The notes below the pieces were generated by a model. The model was not told the DNA's origin. It worked only from the letters and a program-made list of their open reading frames with translations, and did not search any database. From Allacma fusca (Eukaryota > Arthropoda > Collembola > Symphypleona > Sminthuridae), in the NCBI GenBank assembly GCA_947179485.1, contig OX359245.1, positions 37,807,067 to 37,871,066 of the forward strand: 64,000 bases of DNA. Reading direction: 5' to 3'. Shown here piece by piece: positions 1-11,160 of this stretch (its first letter is position 1; each line of letters starts with the position of its first letter). A program made the position numbers and the translations under genes.

Positions 1-780
1 GGGCTGCATATGTACGCCAGTGCATTCAAATGAGCTGGGTAAAAAGAGTCATGCATTTAAATGCGCCCATTTAAAAGCATGCTAGTACATATGCATATGA
101 ACACACACACATATACATACATGCTTGTTTACATTACGACTGTATATTCCATACAGGGATTGATAGCCGTAAGAACAAGAGTGAGGTTTCTCCCATAAGC
201 CAGCATGGGCGTACATACGGATAAAAAGGCAGACAGGGAAAGAAGAGGGGCTGAGGAGGACATTAAAAGCAAATAGATTTTGAGAGTTGAAGAGCTGACG
301 TAATTCCTCACCTTTACAACTCCTTTGAATGCAGGGAGGGCTGGATCCGACAATTATTTTCCCCATGTAATTTCCTATATGTGAGTGTGTTTGACTCTCC
401 TGAAGGAAAAAGAAGACACACAAGGAATAACTCCAACACTGTCATTACCACAAAATTCCCATAGCGTTCCCAGGCCTGTCTAGCTCCCTCCTCTACCATT
501 AGAAAAAACTCCTTTTAATTCCCTTTTAATCAGCAGTCCCCACAAAATACGAAAGAATCTCCGCCCCTAATTCCATTCATATTTTTATGTATGCATGCGT
601 TCGCCAAAAAAAAATTCTCCCCAGACTAATTTTTTTTTGCTCTTAAAATTCGCTGCTTGCTTTGAATTTTCATTTCAATTGCTTATTTTGGAGATTTTCA
701 AAATTAATTTAATGCGCCAGCTACAAAATTTTGAAGGCAAATGGGTCGTTATTTGTCTGGTGAAGGTCTTTGGGGATATT
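1..780. other. Intergenic DNA, no gene seen
   Basis: AT-rich sequence with a short AC/AT microsatellite near 97-125. Open frames here (up to 113 codons, minus strand) have no recognisable domain and no coding look. Nothing else supported. Confidence 0.5.
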
Positions 781-1740
781 ACAAGAAAACACTAAATTTT
801 TTAAAAATTTGAATCGAAAGACATTTAATAAAAATTTCCCCGGTAAAAATTTTGGAAAATGTTGCCCGCAAATTTTTAATACTTTCTCTGGTAAATTTTT
901 GTGTCCACAAATGACCCAAATTTTGCCGGCTAGTTCTGGACGATTTCTTTGGATTTCTATGCATCAGATAGTGCAAGATTTTGCCAGCAAATTTTAGATG
1001 CTGTCTTCGGCCAGATTTTGCCTAAACAATTGTTAAAATTTGTCCTGCAAAATTTGTTAAAATTTTTCCAGTTAAATTCGTTCAAATTATACCCGCAAAA
1101 TTTGGTAAATTTTGCCAGCCAAGTTTAGATGCTTGCTATAACCAGATTTTGCCCCAGAAATCGTTAAATTTCACCCGCAAAGTTGAAATACCTGCTTCTG
1201 ACAAATTTTGCCTAAAATGTCGTTAAAATTTTGACAGAGATTTTATGTCCTTGGTTTGACCAGATTTTGCTAAACAATGTAAAACCTTTCCACGCAAAAT
1301 TCGTTATAGTTTTGCCCTCAAATTTTGAATGCTTGCTTTTGCCATATTTTGCCTCAAATTTTACCCCAAAAATGCTACAATTTTGTGTGCACATTTTGGA
1401 ATCTTTTTCTTGGCCATATTTTCCCTCAAAATTCTTTAAAAATTTTTCTTAAAAATTCGTTCAAATTTTCCGCACCAAAAATGTTACAGTTTTTTCTCAA
1501 ATTGTAGATGCCTGCTTACGTCATATTTTGCCTCATTAATAGTTTAACGCTTTCCCGTAAAAATCCTCAAAAATTTTCCCACAAAAATGACTTGAACCCT
1601 GCCCGTAAAAATCTTCAAAACATTGGGCTAAAATATTCAGAAAATAATGCATGTATTGCCCGGTAAATATTTTAAACAATTTTCTCCCGAATATTTTTGA
1701 AAATTTTGCCCGAATTTTTTTTTTGAATCTTTGTCCTTAG
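780..1740. repeat. Degenerate AT-rich repeat field, about 60-bp base unit
   Basis: A phrase resembling GATGCTTGCTTTTGCC followed by AGATTTTGCC recurs in diverged form near 997, 1126, 1190, 1246, 1327 and 1507, at about 60 bp or multiples. Between these lie many variants of CCCGCAAAATTT. Drift is high, so this looks like an old tandem array. Small open frames here are by-products of the repeat. Confidence 0.5.
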
Positions 1741-3000
1741 AAATTAAAAGCTACAATGCCTATTGCAAGAAATATTGTCAAAAATTATTTTCTGTAAATA
1801 ATGAATGCTGAATATGTAGGTTGCCCGGAAAATCATTTAAAAATTCAAACCGAAATGACTTTTTCGAGTAAAATCTTTGATGGAATGTTTTGTTATTTGT
1901 CTAGAATGTAAAATGAAATTCCTCTCATGAAAAGTTGATTAGGGCATTTATAAAAATTTTACTTTACAATTTATGAAAATTCCCCATTTGGGAAAGGAAT
2001 TGGAAGGACAATGGAAGAATTATTGACGTAAGTGATTGAGGACAGAGAACTAAAACGTTTTCATTATTTAAGTCCAATGAATTAATTAGAGTGGAGTAAT
2101 TGACCGCGGAATGGGATTTCGTCTTGCATAATTGAGGGCTGACAATGAGACAAGCATGAAATTGCGCATCTATGCTTTCAGCCCGTATAATTCCATGTGA
2201 ATACATACAATGAGTAAATAGGAGCTGCCAGGATTCTGTCTCTCTCCTTTGGGTTTGTAATGGAGAGGCGTGTTGACTTTGTCACTTGATTCAGTCATTA
2301 AACGGACTTTCCTCCAAAAAATTGCCCAATTTCCCCAAATCAATTCTAACGTTTCCCTCCCGCCCTTCCCAATCAACGGCTCTCTCTCTGGTTACGCAAT
2401 CAATGACTGAAACCCACAATTTAGATATAAGAGGTTCGCTCGTTTTTTCTAAACCGCCTGTTTTATGTAAGGCTGTTTGTATACCCTTTGGAAATTTACC
2501 AGTAATTAGCCCTGATTTAGGTAATAGGTTTTAGCTAATTAAAATTTGAAGGGATAATACATACTTGAATAGTGAGACACTAAATTTTAGGATTTTTTCC
2601 GAAAATTAATTACAGAATTGTGGTAACATTTTATGGAAAAAGGTTTCCCAATATTTTGTTAACAATTAATTTTTTTAAGATTTGATGCCAAAATTCGGTT
2701 CAGAAACTTGGGCAATTTTTTAATTACACTTTGTCTGCGCAACTTTATTTTAGTCAAAAATTCATAACTATTGGCATCCTAAATTTTATGGAGAAAGTTA
2801 CACGAAATTGCGAGCATTTGATGAGAAATATTTACTAAAAATTTTATGGGGAAATTATTTTAAAAACTATATTGGAATTTATGGTCAAAATTGTATGCAG
2901 CATCTTGAGCAACTTTATATGGAGAATTTTCGAAATTTTGTAAGACGCATTTTTCCCGCAATCTTTTGGGAAAACTTAAGTAAAACACTGCATAATTTTG
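1741..3000. other. Intergenic DNA, no gene seen
   Basis: Unique-looking AT-rich sequence. From about 2590 it grades into the AT-rich phrases that precede the 45-bp array. No open frame with a recognisable product. Confidence 0.45.
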
Positions 3001-3445
3001 CACAAATTTCTACAGAATTGAGCTCCAAATTTTGAAATAATTTTGTACAAATTTCTGCAGAGTTGAACTCCAAACTTTGAAAGAATTTTGTACAAATTTT
3101 TACAGAACTCACCTCCAAATTTTGAAAGAATTTTATACCCATTTCTACAGAAATCACCTCCAAATTTCGAAAGAATTTTGTACAAATTTTTACAGAACTC
3201 ACCTCCAAATTTTGAAAGAATTTTATACCCATTTCTACAGAAATCACCTCCAAATTTCGAAAGAATTTTGTACAAATTTTTACAGAAATCACCTCCAAAT
3301 TTTGAAAGAATTTTGTACCCATTTCTACACAATTGATCTCCAAATTTTGAAAGAATTTTGTATAAATTTTTACAGAAATCACCTCCAAATTTTGAAAGAA
3401 TTTCGTACAAATCTCGACAGACATGAAATCCAAATGTTTTAAGAA
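3001..3445. repeat. 45-bp minisatellite, about nine to ten copies
   Basis: GAAAGAATTTTGTAC or its variant recurs exactly every 45 bp, at 3079, 3124, 3169, 3214, 3259, 3304, 3349 and 3394. Units alternate between a TACAAA and a TACCC version over part of the array, giving a 90-bp higher-order unit. Because 45 is a multiple of three, long open frames appear on both strands (up to 209 codons on the minus strand). I read these as repeat artefacts, not proteins. Confidence 0.9.
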
Positions 3446-3905
3446 TTTTTTCAAAATTTGTGCCTATTTTTGCTCTGAATTTTTGCTCACCATTTGTGTA
3501 GAATTCTGCGCAAAGCTTGTGCTGTTGTTTGCCAAATTGTTTTGCAATATTTTGCTCAAATCTTTTGCAGAAATTACCTCCAAATTTCGCAAAACGTTCC
3601 CGCATAATTTGTTCTTAGTTTTTTTCAAAATTATTGCAGAATTTGACTCAAAATTCAATGGAATTACGCGCAAAATTTGTGCTTATTTTATTCAAAATTG
3701 TTGCAGAATTTTGCTTAGAAGTTGTGCAGAATTTTGCTTACAATTTGTGCAGAATTTTGCTTAAAATTTGTGCAGAATCTGGCTTAAAATTTGGGCAGAA
3801 TTTGGCTTAAAATTTGTGCTGCATTTGGCTTAAATTTTGTGCAGAATTTGGCTTAAAATTTGTGCAGAATTTTGCTCAACATTTTAGCAAAAATTTTCTC
3901 TACAG
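3446..3905. repeat. 23-bp minisatellite and its degenerate flank
   Basis: From about 3720 to 3880, GTGCAGAATTTTGCTTA plus an AT-rich tail repeats every 23 bp (starts at 3724, 3747 and 3770 checked). Variants carry GGCTTA for TGCTTA. The stretch 3446-3720 holds looser versions of the same words (TTTGCTCA, TTTGTGC). Confidence 0.8.
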
Positions 3906-4440
3906 CTGTCCCCAATTTTTGTTTTATTTCCTCTAAATTTGTGATAATTTAACCTCCAAATGTTGGTAGAAATTTGCTCAAAACTTTTCTCGGGTATTTT
4001 ATCCAACTTGTAAAATATTCCTTGAGGAAGATTAGATCGACGGATTCGATTCCACTGCGGCATACTGAACCTGTTACAAATTCCGATGTAATTATTCCTC
4101 CTAATTTTCTGGTGGGTGTAAAATTCCAAATTTTATTGGCAATGTCGTTGTCAAAATGGATGTTCACTCGTAAGTACAACTTGTTTCTTGTCGAATGTTC
4201 CTCTCGCCTTTTTCAAACACCTTTGCTCAAAACGTGTGCTCAGTCCGTATTTGCTCAATAAACGGTCTTTGAATTAACAGAACTATCTTCTATCTACGCA
4301 CGTTCCCTCATAAGGGTAAAATGAGTTTACAAGCTTTTAAGGAATTTTGTAAGGAACAAACCATTATAGCCGTTTGATTGAAAGAAAACGTTTCAAAATT
4401 GCCGCGCCACTTTTTTTTCTTCCGCCCTTAATTTTTATTC
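3906..4440. other. Intergenic DNA, no gene seen
   Basis: Less repetitive than its neighbours. It contains a B-box-like GGATTCGATTCC near 4032 but no A box or tRNA fold around it. No supported gene. Confidence 0.4.
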
Positions 4441-4446
4441 TTGCAG

Positions 4447-4650
4447 TTACATTTTCTCGCCTTGTTCCTTTTAGTGGTAATGGGATTCTTTGGAACAGGT
4501 TCTGCTGGTGCATATGGGACATCAGCCGTATCAACCTTGTATATTGCTGCTTTCAGCCTTGTTTTCCAATCCATTAGGATCAATTGCATCGGAAAATACT
4601 GCACAAAACTTGGAATTCCAAGGGAAAAATGGGTCACGTGCCAGAACTAA
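4447..4650 (+). CDS. Possible terminal coding exon, weak
   Basis: A pyrimidine-rich tract ending TTCTTGCAG immediately precedes position 4447, a good acceptor. The frame that opens there runs about 67 codons to a stop at 4648-4650 and encodes a hydrophobic segment containing FFGTG. FFGTG also occurs in the membrane part of GPI ethanolamine phosphate transferase 1 (PIGN), but the residues around it do not clearly match, so the resemblance may be chance. A good donor-like AA|GTAAGT lies at 4684, yet no frame is open across the whole 4447-4683 interval. Base composition is richer in GC than its surroundings. No upstream exon was found. This may be a fossil exon or noise. Confidence 0.15.
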   Translation, partial: LHFLALFLLVVMGFFGTGSAGAYGTSAVSTLYIAAFSLVFQSIRINCIGKYCTKLGIPREKWVTCQN

Positions 4651-4734
4651 ACTTGTCGAAATTACTGATATTTTCCACTCACAAGTAAGTCACTTGTGCT
4701 GTAAAAGTTTCAAATACGTTTACTTGCTAAATTG

Positions 4735-5760
4735 ATGGTCCAACCGATGCATCGTCATTGATTTACATTGACAGGCACTTACCAGGAACTGCTTATACCT
4801 AAACTCTACACAGTTCGAGTGTCTTTTCTCCAGTAGCTCTGTCACATCAAAGCACATTCTTAAATCCCTAATTTAATATTCGAATCGATGCACCGTCAAT
4901 GATAGAATTGCGAGCGATGCTTTCTTCCAAAAGTCAAACTGTAAATAGTCCTTTTACATGTCAGTCTCCCCTAATTGTAGTTCTTCTGCCCCGACTCGGA
5001 GCAAGTCGGCTCCAAGAACCTCTCGTAAGTTAATGTTTGGACCGATGCACCCGATGTAATTGACTAACAACGACAGCCATTTACTAGCAACTGCTTAGCC
5101 CCAAACTCCACACAATTCCCATCGCCTTTCTCCACAAACACTTTCCAACATCGATGAGTACGTCAAGTGAACCACTGGTAAATTAATGTCTAAACCGATG
5201 CATCGTCATTGCTTGACTCTAACGGACTCTCCTCCAAATGCTCCAACAGTTAGTAGTCTCATTGAATGACACCTCTGCTCAGCTACTATGCCACACATCA
5301 AAGCCCACATCGGCTCCTCTCTAAATTAGTACCCGAACCGATGCAACATGAGCTGCATCCAACTACTCCAAATCCTATCCTCTAACCAACTATCCATTAA
5401 ACTCCTTAGTCATTAAACCTTAAAAACTACAATTCCATGACCCTCCTCTCCAGTTTCTCTCCAACACATCGAAGACCACAAACTTTTAAAACTTTACATC
5501 GGTCTATATCCCCAATACTTAAATCTTCGAACCTCTCGTAGTAAATTCTTCAAATGACTTAAAAATCCTAACTTAACTCTTCGGTAGCATCGTAGTAATC
5601 TTAAGAAGAGATTTTATGCCAACTTGCATCGGAAATCCAGCTCTTCCCTCTCTCACTCCAACACAAACCAATGCGTTTGGTCCCGTAACTATAATTTAAC
5701 TTGGAAATGAACCCGCATCGAACACTACATCGCTACCCAGGGAATCCTTGTAATTTCAAA
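4735..5760. repeat. Degenerate satellite of about 150 bp with a conserved ACCGATGCATCG box
   Basis: The box ACCGATGCATCGTCATTG, or a close variant, starts at 4743, 4883, 5041, 5194 and 5337, which is 140-158 bp apart. More decayed copies may lie near 5494, 5625 and 5700. Spacers are recognisably related: phrases like TTTCTCCAGTAGCTCTGTCACATC, shown here as TTTCTCCAG then TCACATC, recur ahead of each box. Boxes are far better kept than spacers. Read on the minus strand the box begins GCATCGGT, the first eight bases of many tRNA-Gly genes, but the match stops there. Confidence 0.8.
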
Positions 5761-5818
5761 TATAGAAAGATAATTTCACTTGATCCTCTGGATCCTTCAG
5801 ATCATCGTAGGAGATAGA

Positions 5819-5861
5819 GCTATCCTTGCCACTAGATCACAGGGGAAAAATAATTCTTTCC
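5819..5861 (-). repeat. Single tRNA-Glu 5'-half-like box
   Basis: On the minus strand 5846-5819 reads TCCCCTGTGATCTAGTGG then CAAGGATAGC, the first 28 bases of tRNA-Glu with a few changes. The AT-rich upstream block AAATAATT is present on its 5' side (plus 5847-5861), as in the other copies. No tRNA 3' half follows. It sits about 60 bp beyond the end of the 150-bp satellite. Confidence 0.75.
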
Positions 5862-6760
5862 GAGGCTAAATGCTCTATAAGGAGACATTATTGGACAAGT
5901 TTCAAAGGGCCAAAAGTACCTTACTTGCGAGACTTGTGAGGGAAAGTCGTTGTCGGAATTGTATACAAGGAGTCCCGTTATAGAAGTTTGGAGGGAATGT
6001 GTGGCTTTTACAGAGATCGCTCCTTGTCCTATTAAACGTACATTATGGGTCTGGTCGCACTGCCTTTGCTCCAGCATGGGTCGTACATACATATGTACAT
6101 ATATACTAATGCAATTGTATATTTACACATGCAGTGCTGTTAGCATGTACTTCCCTGTAATGGACTTAATACATTACTTCCTCCCAGACTCTATCACCTT
6201 AAAGTAATGCAATTTCCCAGGGATGTACCTCCCATGCATTTTAAAGGGGGAGACAGTGCCCATGTAAATAAATGACCGGCGATGGGGAAAGGAGGAAAAA
6301 TGAGACAGGAATGGGTTTTAAATGCAAAGGAGGTGCAAGACCTCCCGAGAAAATAAACGCCTCGCTTTGCATAAAAGTCTTGCTCCAATTTCCCCTTTTT
6401 ATTTTCATTTTCCCAAGATTGTTTTTTTTTCTTTTGGAAAGGGGGAAAGGGTGCGGCGGGAAATTTCAAAGCGGAAAAAAATATGAGCGTGGAGAAGACG
6501 AAGAAAGGAACGTTTCATGTTTCTGTACCAGAAATCCGCCCTTTGAGAGGATTGCACTTTTAGAGTATACCTGGAAATAGAGCGGTTAATAGTTCGAGGC
6601 TAATTTATATTTCCGATGCAGGGTTTCGGTCGGAGGATTGAAAATCTTCGAGTAGGAACTCAAAGTTGACTTGAATTTTCGAGTGACACTTCAGTAATGG
6701 GAAATTAGGGGATCTTTTTGACATATGTGAATTTTTGTGTTTACAGATAAGATTTTAAAT
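5862..6760. other. Intergenic DNA, no gene seen
   Basis: Contains short AT/AC microsatellites near 6080-6130 and a purine-rich stretch around 6270-6500. The open frames of up to 102 codons are low complexity. No supported gene. Confidence 0.45.
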
Positions 6761-7640
6761 TGTAATTGAGCATGACCTTTACTTGAACTTGGTTTGACCT
6801 TGATATTACGACCGTTGTTGATTGACCGGATTCTATTACAAGTCGGTCAAGGCTTAAGAAACTTGTGAAGCCTTGGTACATAAAAATGACCGGAATTGAC
6901 CTTTCAAATAACATTGGCCCTGTTCGGGTCGAAATATTTAAATCGAGCTGGATACGACCATTATTTTTAAAGATGACGGGTTATTAATTTAAACTTTAGG
7001 TGGCATATTGACATTTTTGAAATCAGCTTTCAGTTTGGCAACTTGAAGGTGAACTTTGTTTGACCGACCTGTAATTGACCTTAGTTTCACCCCAAATGAT
7101 ACTGACCTGGATTTGAACCGCTTTAAATGGACTTTAATTTGGGTCACTTGAAATTGACCTAAGTTTGACTAACTTGATATTGACCTTATTTTGGCTCACG
7201 TGATATTGACCTTATTTTGGTTCACGTGATATTGACCTTATTTTGGCTCACTTGATATTGACCTTATTTTGACCAATCGAATACTTGATATTGACCTCAT
7301 TTTGACTAATCGAATACTTGATATTGACCTTATTTTGACCAATCGAATACTTGATATTGACCTTATTTTGACCAATCGAATACTTGATTTTGACCTTAGT
7401 GTGACCAACTTGGAATTTACTTGAGTTTGAACCAATTAAAATTACACTTGTTTGCCCCACTTGAAATTGACCGTAGTTAGACCGTGTTTAAACTGATTTT
7501 TGTTTGGTCAATTTAAAATTCACGCTCATTTGACCCACTAAAAATTCACCTTAGTTTGACCTATTTGAAAATGACCTTTGTTCGACCTAAATTAATACTG
7601 ACCTTAATTCGACCTGCTGGAAATTGAGTATGACCCTTAG
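6761..7640. repeat. TTGACC-rich tandem arrays (27-bp and 33-bp units)
   Basis: TTGACC recurs throughout. Between about 7165 and 7260 the unit is 27 bp (CACGTGATATTGACC core). Between about 7250 and 7400 it is 33 bp (TTGACCAATCGAATACTTG core). Flanking copies are degenerate. The word contains TGACC, close to the nuclear-receptor half site AGGTCA (TGACCT). One full TGACCTTGA, the extended monomer site, lies near 6790. Binding is not shown by sequence alone. Confidence 0.85.
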
Positions 7641-8480
7641 TTTAAAATTAAATTGTAAAAATTCCCGAATTCAACTTCATAACCAACCTGCCCATCCGTT
7701 AAAACATGAAACATAGATTTAGACCTAACTTAACCCACATTTGACCTGCACTTTATCAAAGCTCCAAGAATCTCTCATTATCGAGGTTGACCGAAGCTCC
7801 AAAAGCGTCTCAAAAGGGTTTCTGTAAGAGATGTCCGCTTCAGATGTCCGGGTTTTTTCTGAGTCAAAGCGAGTGTTGGAAGGGACATTACGTCCATGTC
7901 TTCATAAATGACGGTACACTGGGCGGACATTTTCCTTTGGGCTTTTCCTTTTTATTTTTTTCACTCTCTCTCTCTCTTCTCTCTCTGTCATCTCTTTTCC
8001 TATTTTTTCTCAACCTCTGTCTTTGATAAAAGTATTGACTTTGACTTTGAAACTATAGAGCTTCCATGGATTTGTATGTACGCTATGTTAAACGATAGGG
8101 GAGAAAAAGTCGCTTGTCACTTTCTGCTTCCTACCATTCATTTGAATGCTAACGTCTTGTTTCTTTTATATAAACTTTCAAAGGACACTTGTCTCTTGCG
8201 GGAATCAAAAGGACTCTCAGCCCTTCAGCAATTTTATCTCACTCAGCCCGACATATAAAACCCATATCAATTTTACTATATCTTCCCTTTCAACGCTCTT
8301 TAAACAATAAATTCAATGCTTTTAACAATTTTTGACCACACAAAAATTTTGTCCTTTGCTCTGTGAATTCCTTCAATTACGTAACTTTCGTGCTTTGATT
8401 ATTCATTTGTTCCAAAGTTCCCTAAAAAGTGCCATTTAAATTTCGTAACAAGCTTTTCAACGTTACGTGAACAAATTTAA
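7641..8480. other. Intergenic DNA with a CT-rich tract
   Basis: A (CT)n-rich tract spans about 7962-8020. Open frames running through it encode low-complexity Ser/Leu. No supported gene. Confidence 0.45.
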
Positions 8481-8985
8481 ACCTGGCGCCAAAAAATAGC
8501 GAAAATATGTATTTAAAAAACAGCGTCTTAGAATAATTATTTACCGACATGAAACATTGAGAATTTTAGATTTGGCGCCAAATTTATATTTCGAGGAAAC
8601 TAAGAATATATTTCGCAAATCGGAATTTTTGTGAAATTTTGACTTGTTTCGCGGCTCAAATTCGTCGTCAAATTTAAATCTATCTGCGAAAACAATTTTC
8701 ACCAAAAAAAAAAATTTGCATCGGAAATACTAGCACTAAAATCCAACTAGATGAAAAATTTAAATTTGAATCGGAAATACAGTTTTTTACTAAAATCAAA
8801 TATGAAAGGAAATTTAATGTTGCATCGGAAATAGTTTGTTTGCTAAAATGAAATATGAAAATAAATTTAATGTTGCTTTGGATATAATATTTGTTTTCAC
8901 AAGCAAAATTTGCTGCGGAGGGAATAAACAGCGCTAAATCAAAGTTATCGGAATTCTTCTGCATCGGAAATATTTAGAAACGGGA
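8481..8985. repeat. Degenerate repeats with a GCATCGGAAATA core
   Basis: TGCATCGGAAATA or a close variant occurs near 8718, 8770, 8822 and 8962, with intervals of about 52 bp in the first three. Shared trailing words are ACTAAAATC, AAATATGAAA and AAATTTAATG. Two GGCGCCAAA words occur at about 8485 and 8574. The core shares GCATCGG with the 4.7-5.8 kb satellite box. Confidence 0.6.
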
Positions 8986-9804
8986 CACATCGGGTATTTG
9001 GGTCGAGATTAAAATTGCAAATGGTTTAAATCAACGGAGCAAGATATTATTACAAGGTTGGAAATTATGTGGGATCCTTGGGAAATGACAATTCTAATTA
9101 AATAAGACACCTGAATGGATCCGATTCATCCGATGCATTGTAATGCTTGGTGTTTGTATTTGAATATTGGGCCGGGCTGAATCCTACGGAAATTGGATAG
9201 TGTGAATGGCGGGGCTAATTAGGACTATTGCGAGGGTAAATGAGACGGAAAGTAATTGTGTTATTTGTGTGGAGGGAAGAGAAGCTTGTTATTGCTCGCT
9301 CATTTGTTTCTTGTGATTTGGAGAAGTGACAGGTCTCCTTGCGTTTGTGTGTTTTCTTCCTTTGTCCACATTGTTGGCCCAGAGAACACGACTCTCGGAC
9401 CAAATGGACATGGGGACAAAGCGGACGTCCATATACTATAGTTTTCAATGCATTATTATATTTGGGAGTTGAAAGAACGAGGAGTAGGCAACGCTCCTCA
9501 CGAACATCCATTCTTCATTAATTACACAATTATCAAAGAGTCCTTTCATCCCTTTCAATTCCACTGGCTCCTGCGTTCCCTCATCCCTTATCAATACAGG
9601 TGCATATGGGGCTCAAATATTTGAATCTCCCTCCATTATTGATTCAAAATAAAAACCATTTAGTTACCATGAGGTTTCACTTTTACTATTTTTTACGTTT
9701 ATTATTGTTTATTCATATTAGTCTGTAATGTGTGTTTTATACGCATGTACATATTTGGTTGTATTTTGTACGGACGTCAATTGGAAGACATTGTAAAGGA
9801 TAGA
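8986..9804. other. Intergenic DNA, no gene seen
   Basis: Open frames of up to 98 codons on either strand have no recognisable domain. Nothing else seen. Confidence 0.4.
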
Positions 9805-10085
9805 GTGTGGCTTCAAGTGTACTTGACCTGGAATTGAAGTGTATTTGACCTGGGATTGAAGTGTACTTGACCTGGGATTGAAGTGTACTTGAACTGGGAT
9901 TTAAATGTACTTGACCTGAGATTCGGTGTACTTGACCCGAGATTCACATGTACTTGACCTGAGATTCATTGTACTTGACCTGAGATTCATTGTACTTGAC
10001 CTGAGATTCAAGTGTACTTAACCTGAGATTCAAGTGTACTTAACCTGAGATTCAAGTGTACTTGACCTGAGATTCAAGAGTACAG
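9805..10085. repeat. 22-bp minisatellite, CTTGACCTGAGATTC unit
   Basis: GTACTTGACCTGAGATTCAA (20 of the 22 bases) repeats about a dozen times with point changes (GGGATTG, TTCATT, TAACC). The core contains TTGACC and TGACCT. Confidence 0.9.
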
Positions 10086-11160
10086 GGTGATCAGCACAAC
10101 CAATTGAAATATATTTACCCCAAAAAAATCTTGACCTGTAACCAAAGCGTCCAAATTTAAATTTTGTACAATTATTTCCGAAAATTCGAGAAACTTCAAT
10201 GTAAGCTGTTTAACTAAAACTGTCATAGACTTTATACTCAATTATTTACCAGTAAATCTACGTTGTTTACATGTAACAAAACTTGTTTAGAATTATCGAG
10301 AAAATAGTTCAGATCGCTGGATGAGAATTCACCAGGGATGGTGGAAGAAAACATTAAAAACATCTTAGCATGAATGTACGTACGCACAAGTCAAGACGCG
10401 AAAAAAGAAGAAAAAAATACAATTTGGTAAAAAGCCTCTGAAATGTTGAAAGTAAGGAGTAGAAGGCTTGTCTTTGTTTTTTTATGTATTTCCTTCCCAT
10501 TTGCACACAATAGGTGTACATACACGTGGGTATATAAAATCCTATGGACGTACATATCTAAAATGCTAACCCCGTTAATCCCCTTTTAGTAATTGAGTTG
10601 ATGACTTTGAATGGGACTCTGGTCCATCTCTGCTCTCACGCATATTTTTTTCTCTGTGTGACTCTGTTTCAAAGGCCCAGAAAGTTCTGGTTCTTTGCCT
10701 CCCTGGTATTTTTTGAAACAATTGGAAACAATTGTCATAGTTTAGGGGTGTGAGGTTCGCTGGCTGGGAATAATTGTCAGGAGCCCCCACTGACTCTTCA
10801 AATACGTTCGAGTTCCTTGGGCTGAATAAATAGCCTCGAGATCCATCCTCATGGCACTCCAATTAATTAAAATTAGATCTGGTCCTTTCCTCACTCCATC
10901 CATACTATATATACCTTCCCTTTTATCCACAGAGCCCCAATTCCCAGTCTTTTTCACATTAACACAACAACGGAGCCCGCACACAAACTCCGTCCTCCCA
11001 AAGATGTATGCTCAACATGTTACATTAAAAATTTTCCCACTTCCCTCGCTCACTCAAGTGCGGAGCTTTTAGTGTGAGGGCCTTTGAGAATGTCACTTGG
11101 AACATGTGTTTGAGGTTTCTGAAAATTATTTTGCAACATAAGATTACCTCCCGTTACATA
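10086..11160. other. Intergenic DNA, no gene seen
   Basis: Mixed AT-rich sequence. Open frames of up to 95 codons show no domain. Nothing else seen. Confidence 0.4.

Noticed and set aside
2915-3605. Minus-strand frames of 179 and 209 codons as repeat proteins
   Set aside because: They are direct products of the 45-bp unit, open in several frames on both strands.
4021-4060. B-box-like GGATTCGATTCC suggesting a tRNA gene
   Set aside because: No A box at the right distance upstream and no pairing acceptor or anticodon stems.
6761-7640. TTGACC arrays as clustered nuclear-receptor enhancers
   Set aside because: The same word is enriched inside coding DNA and many unrelated arrays, so a sequence bias explains it at least as well. 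Kept only as a word-bias finding.
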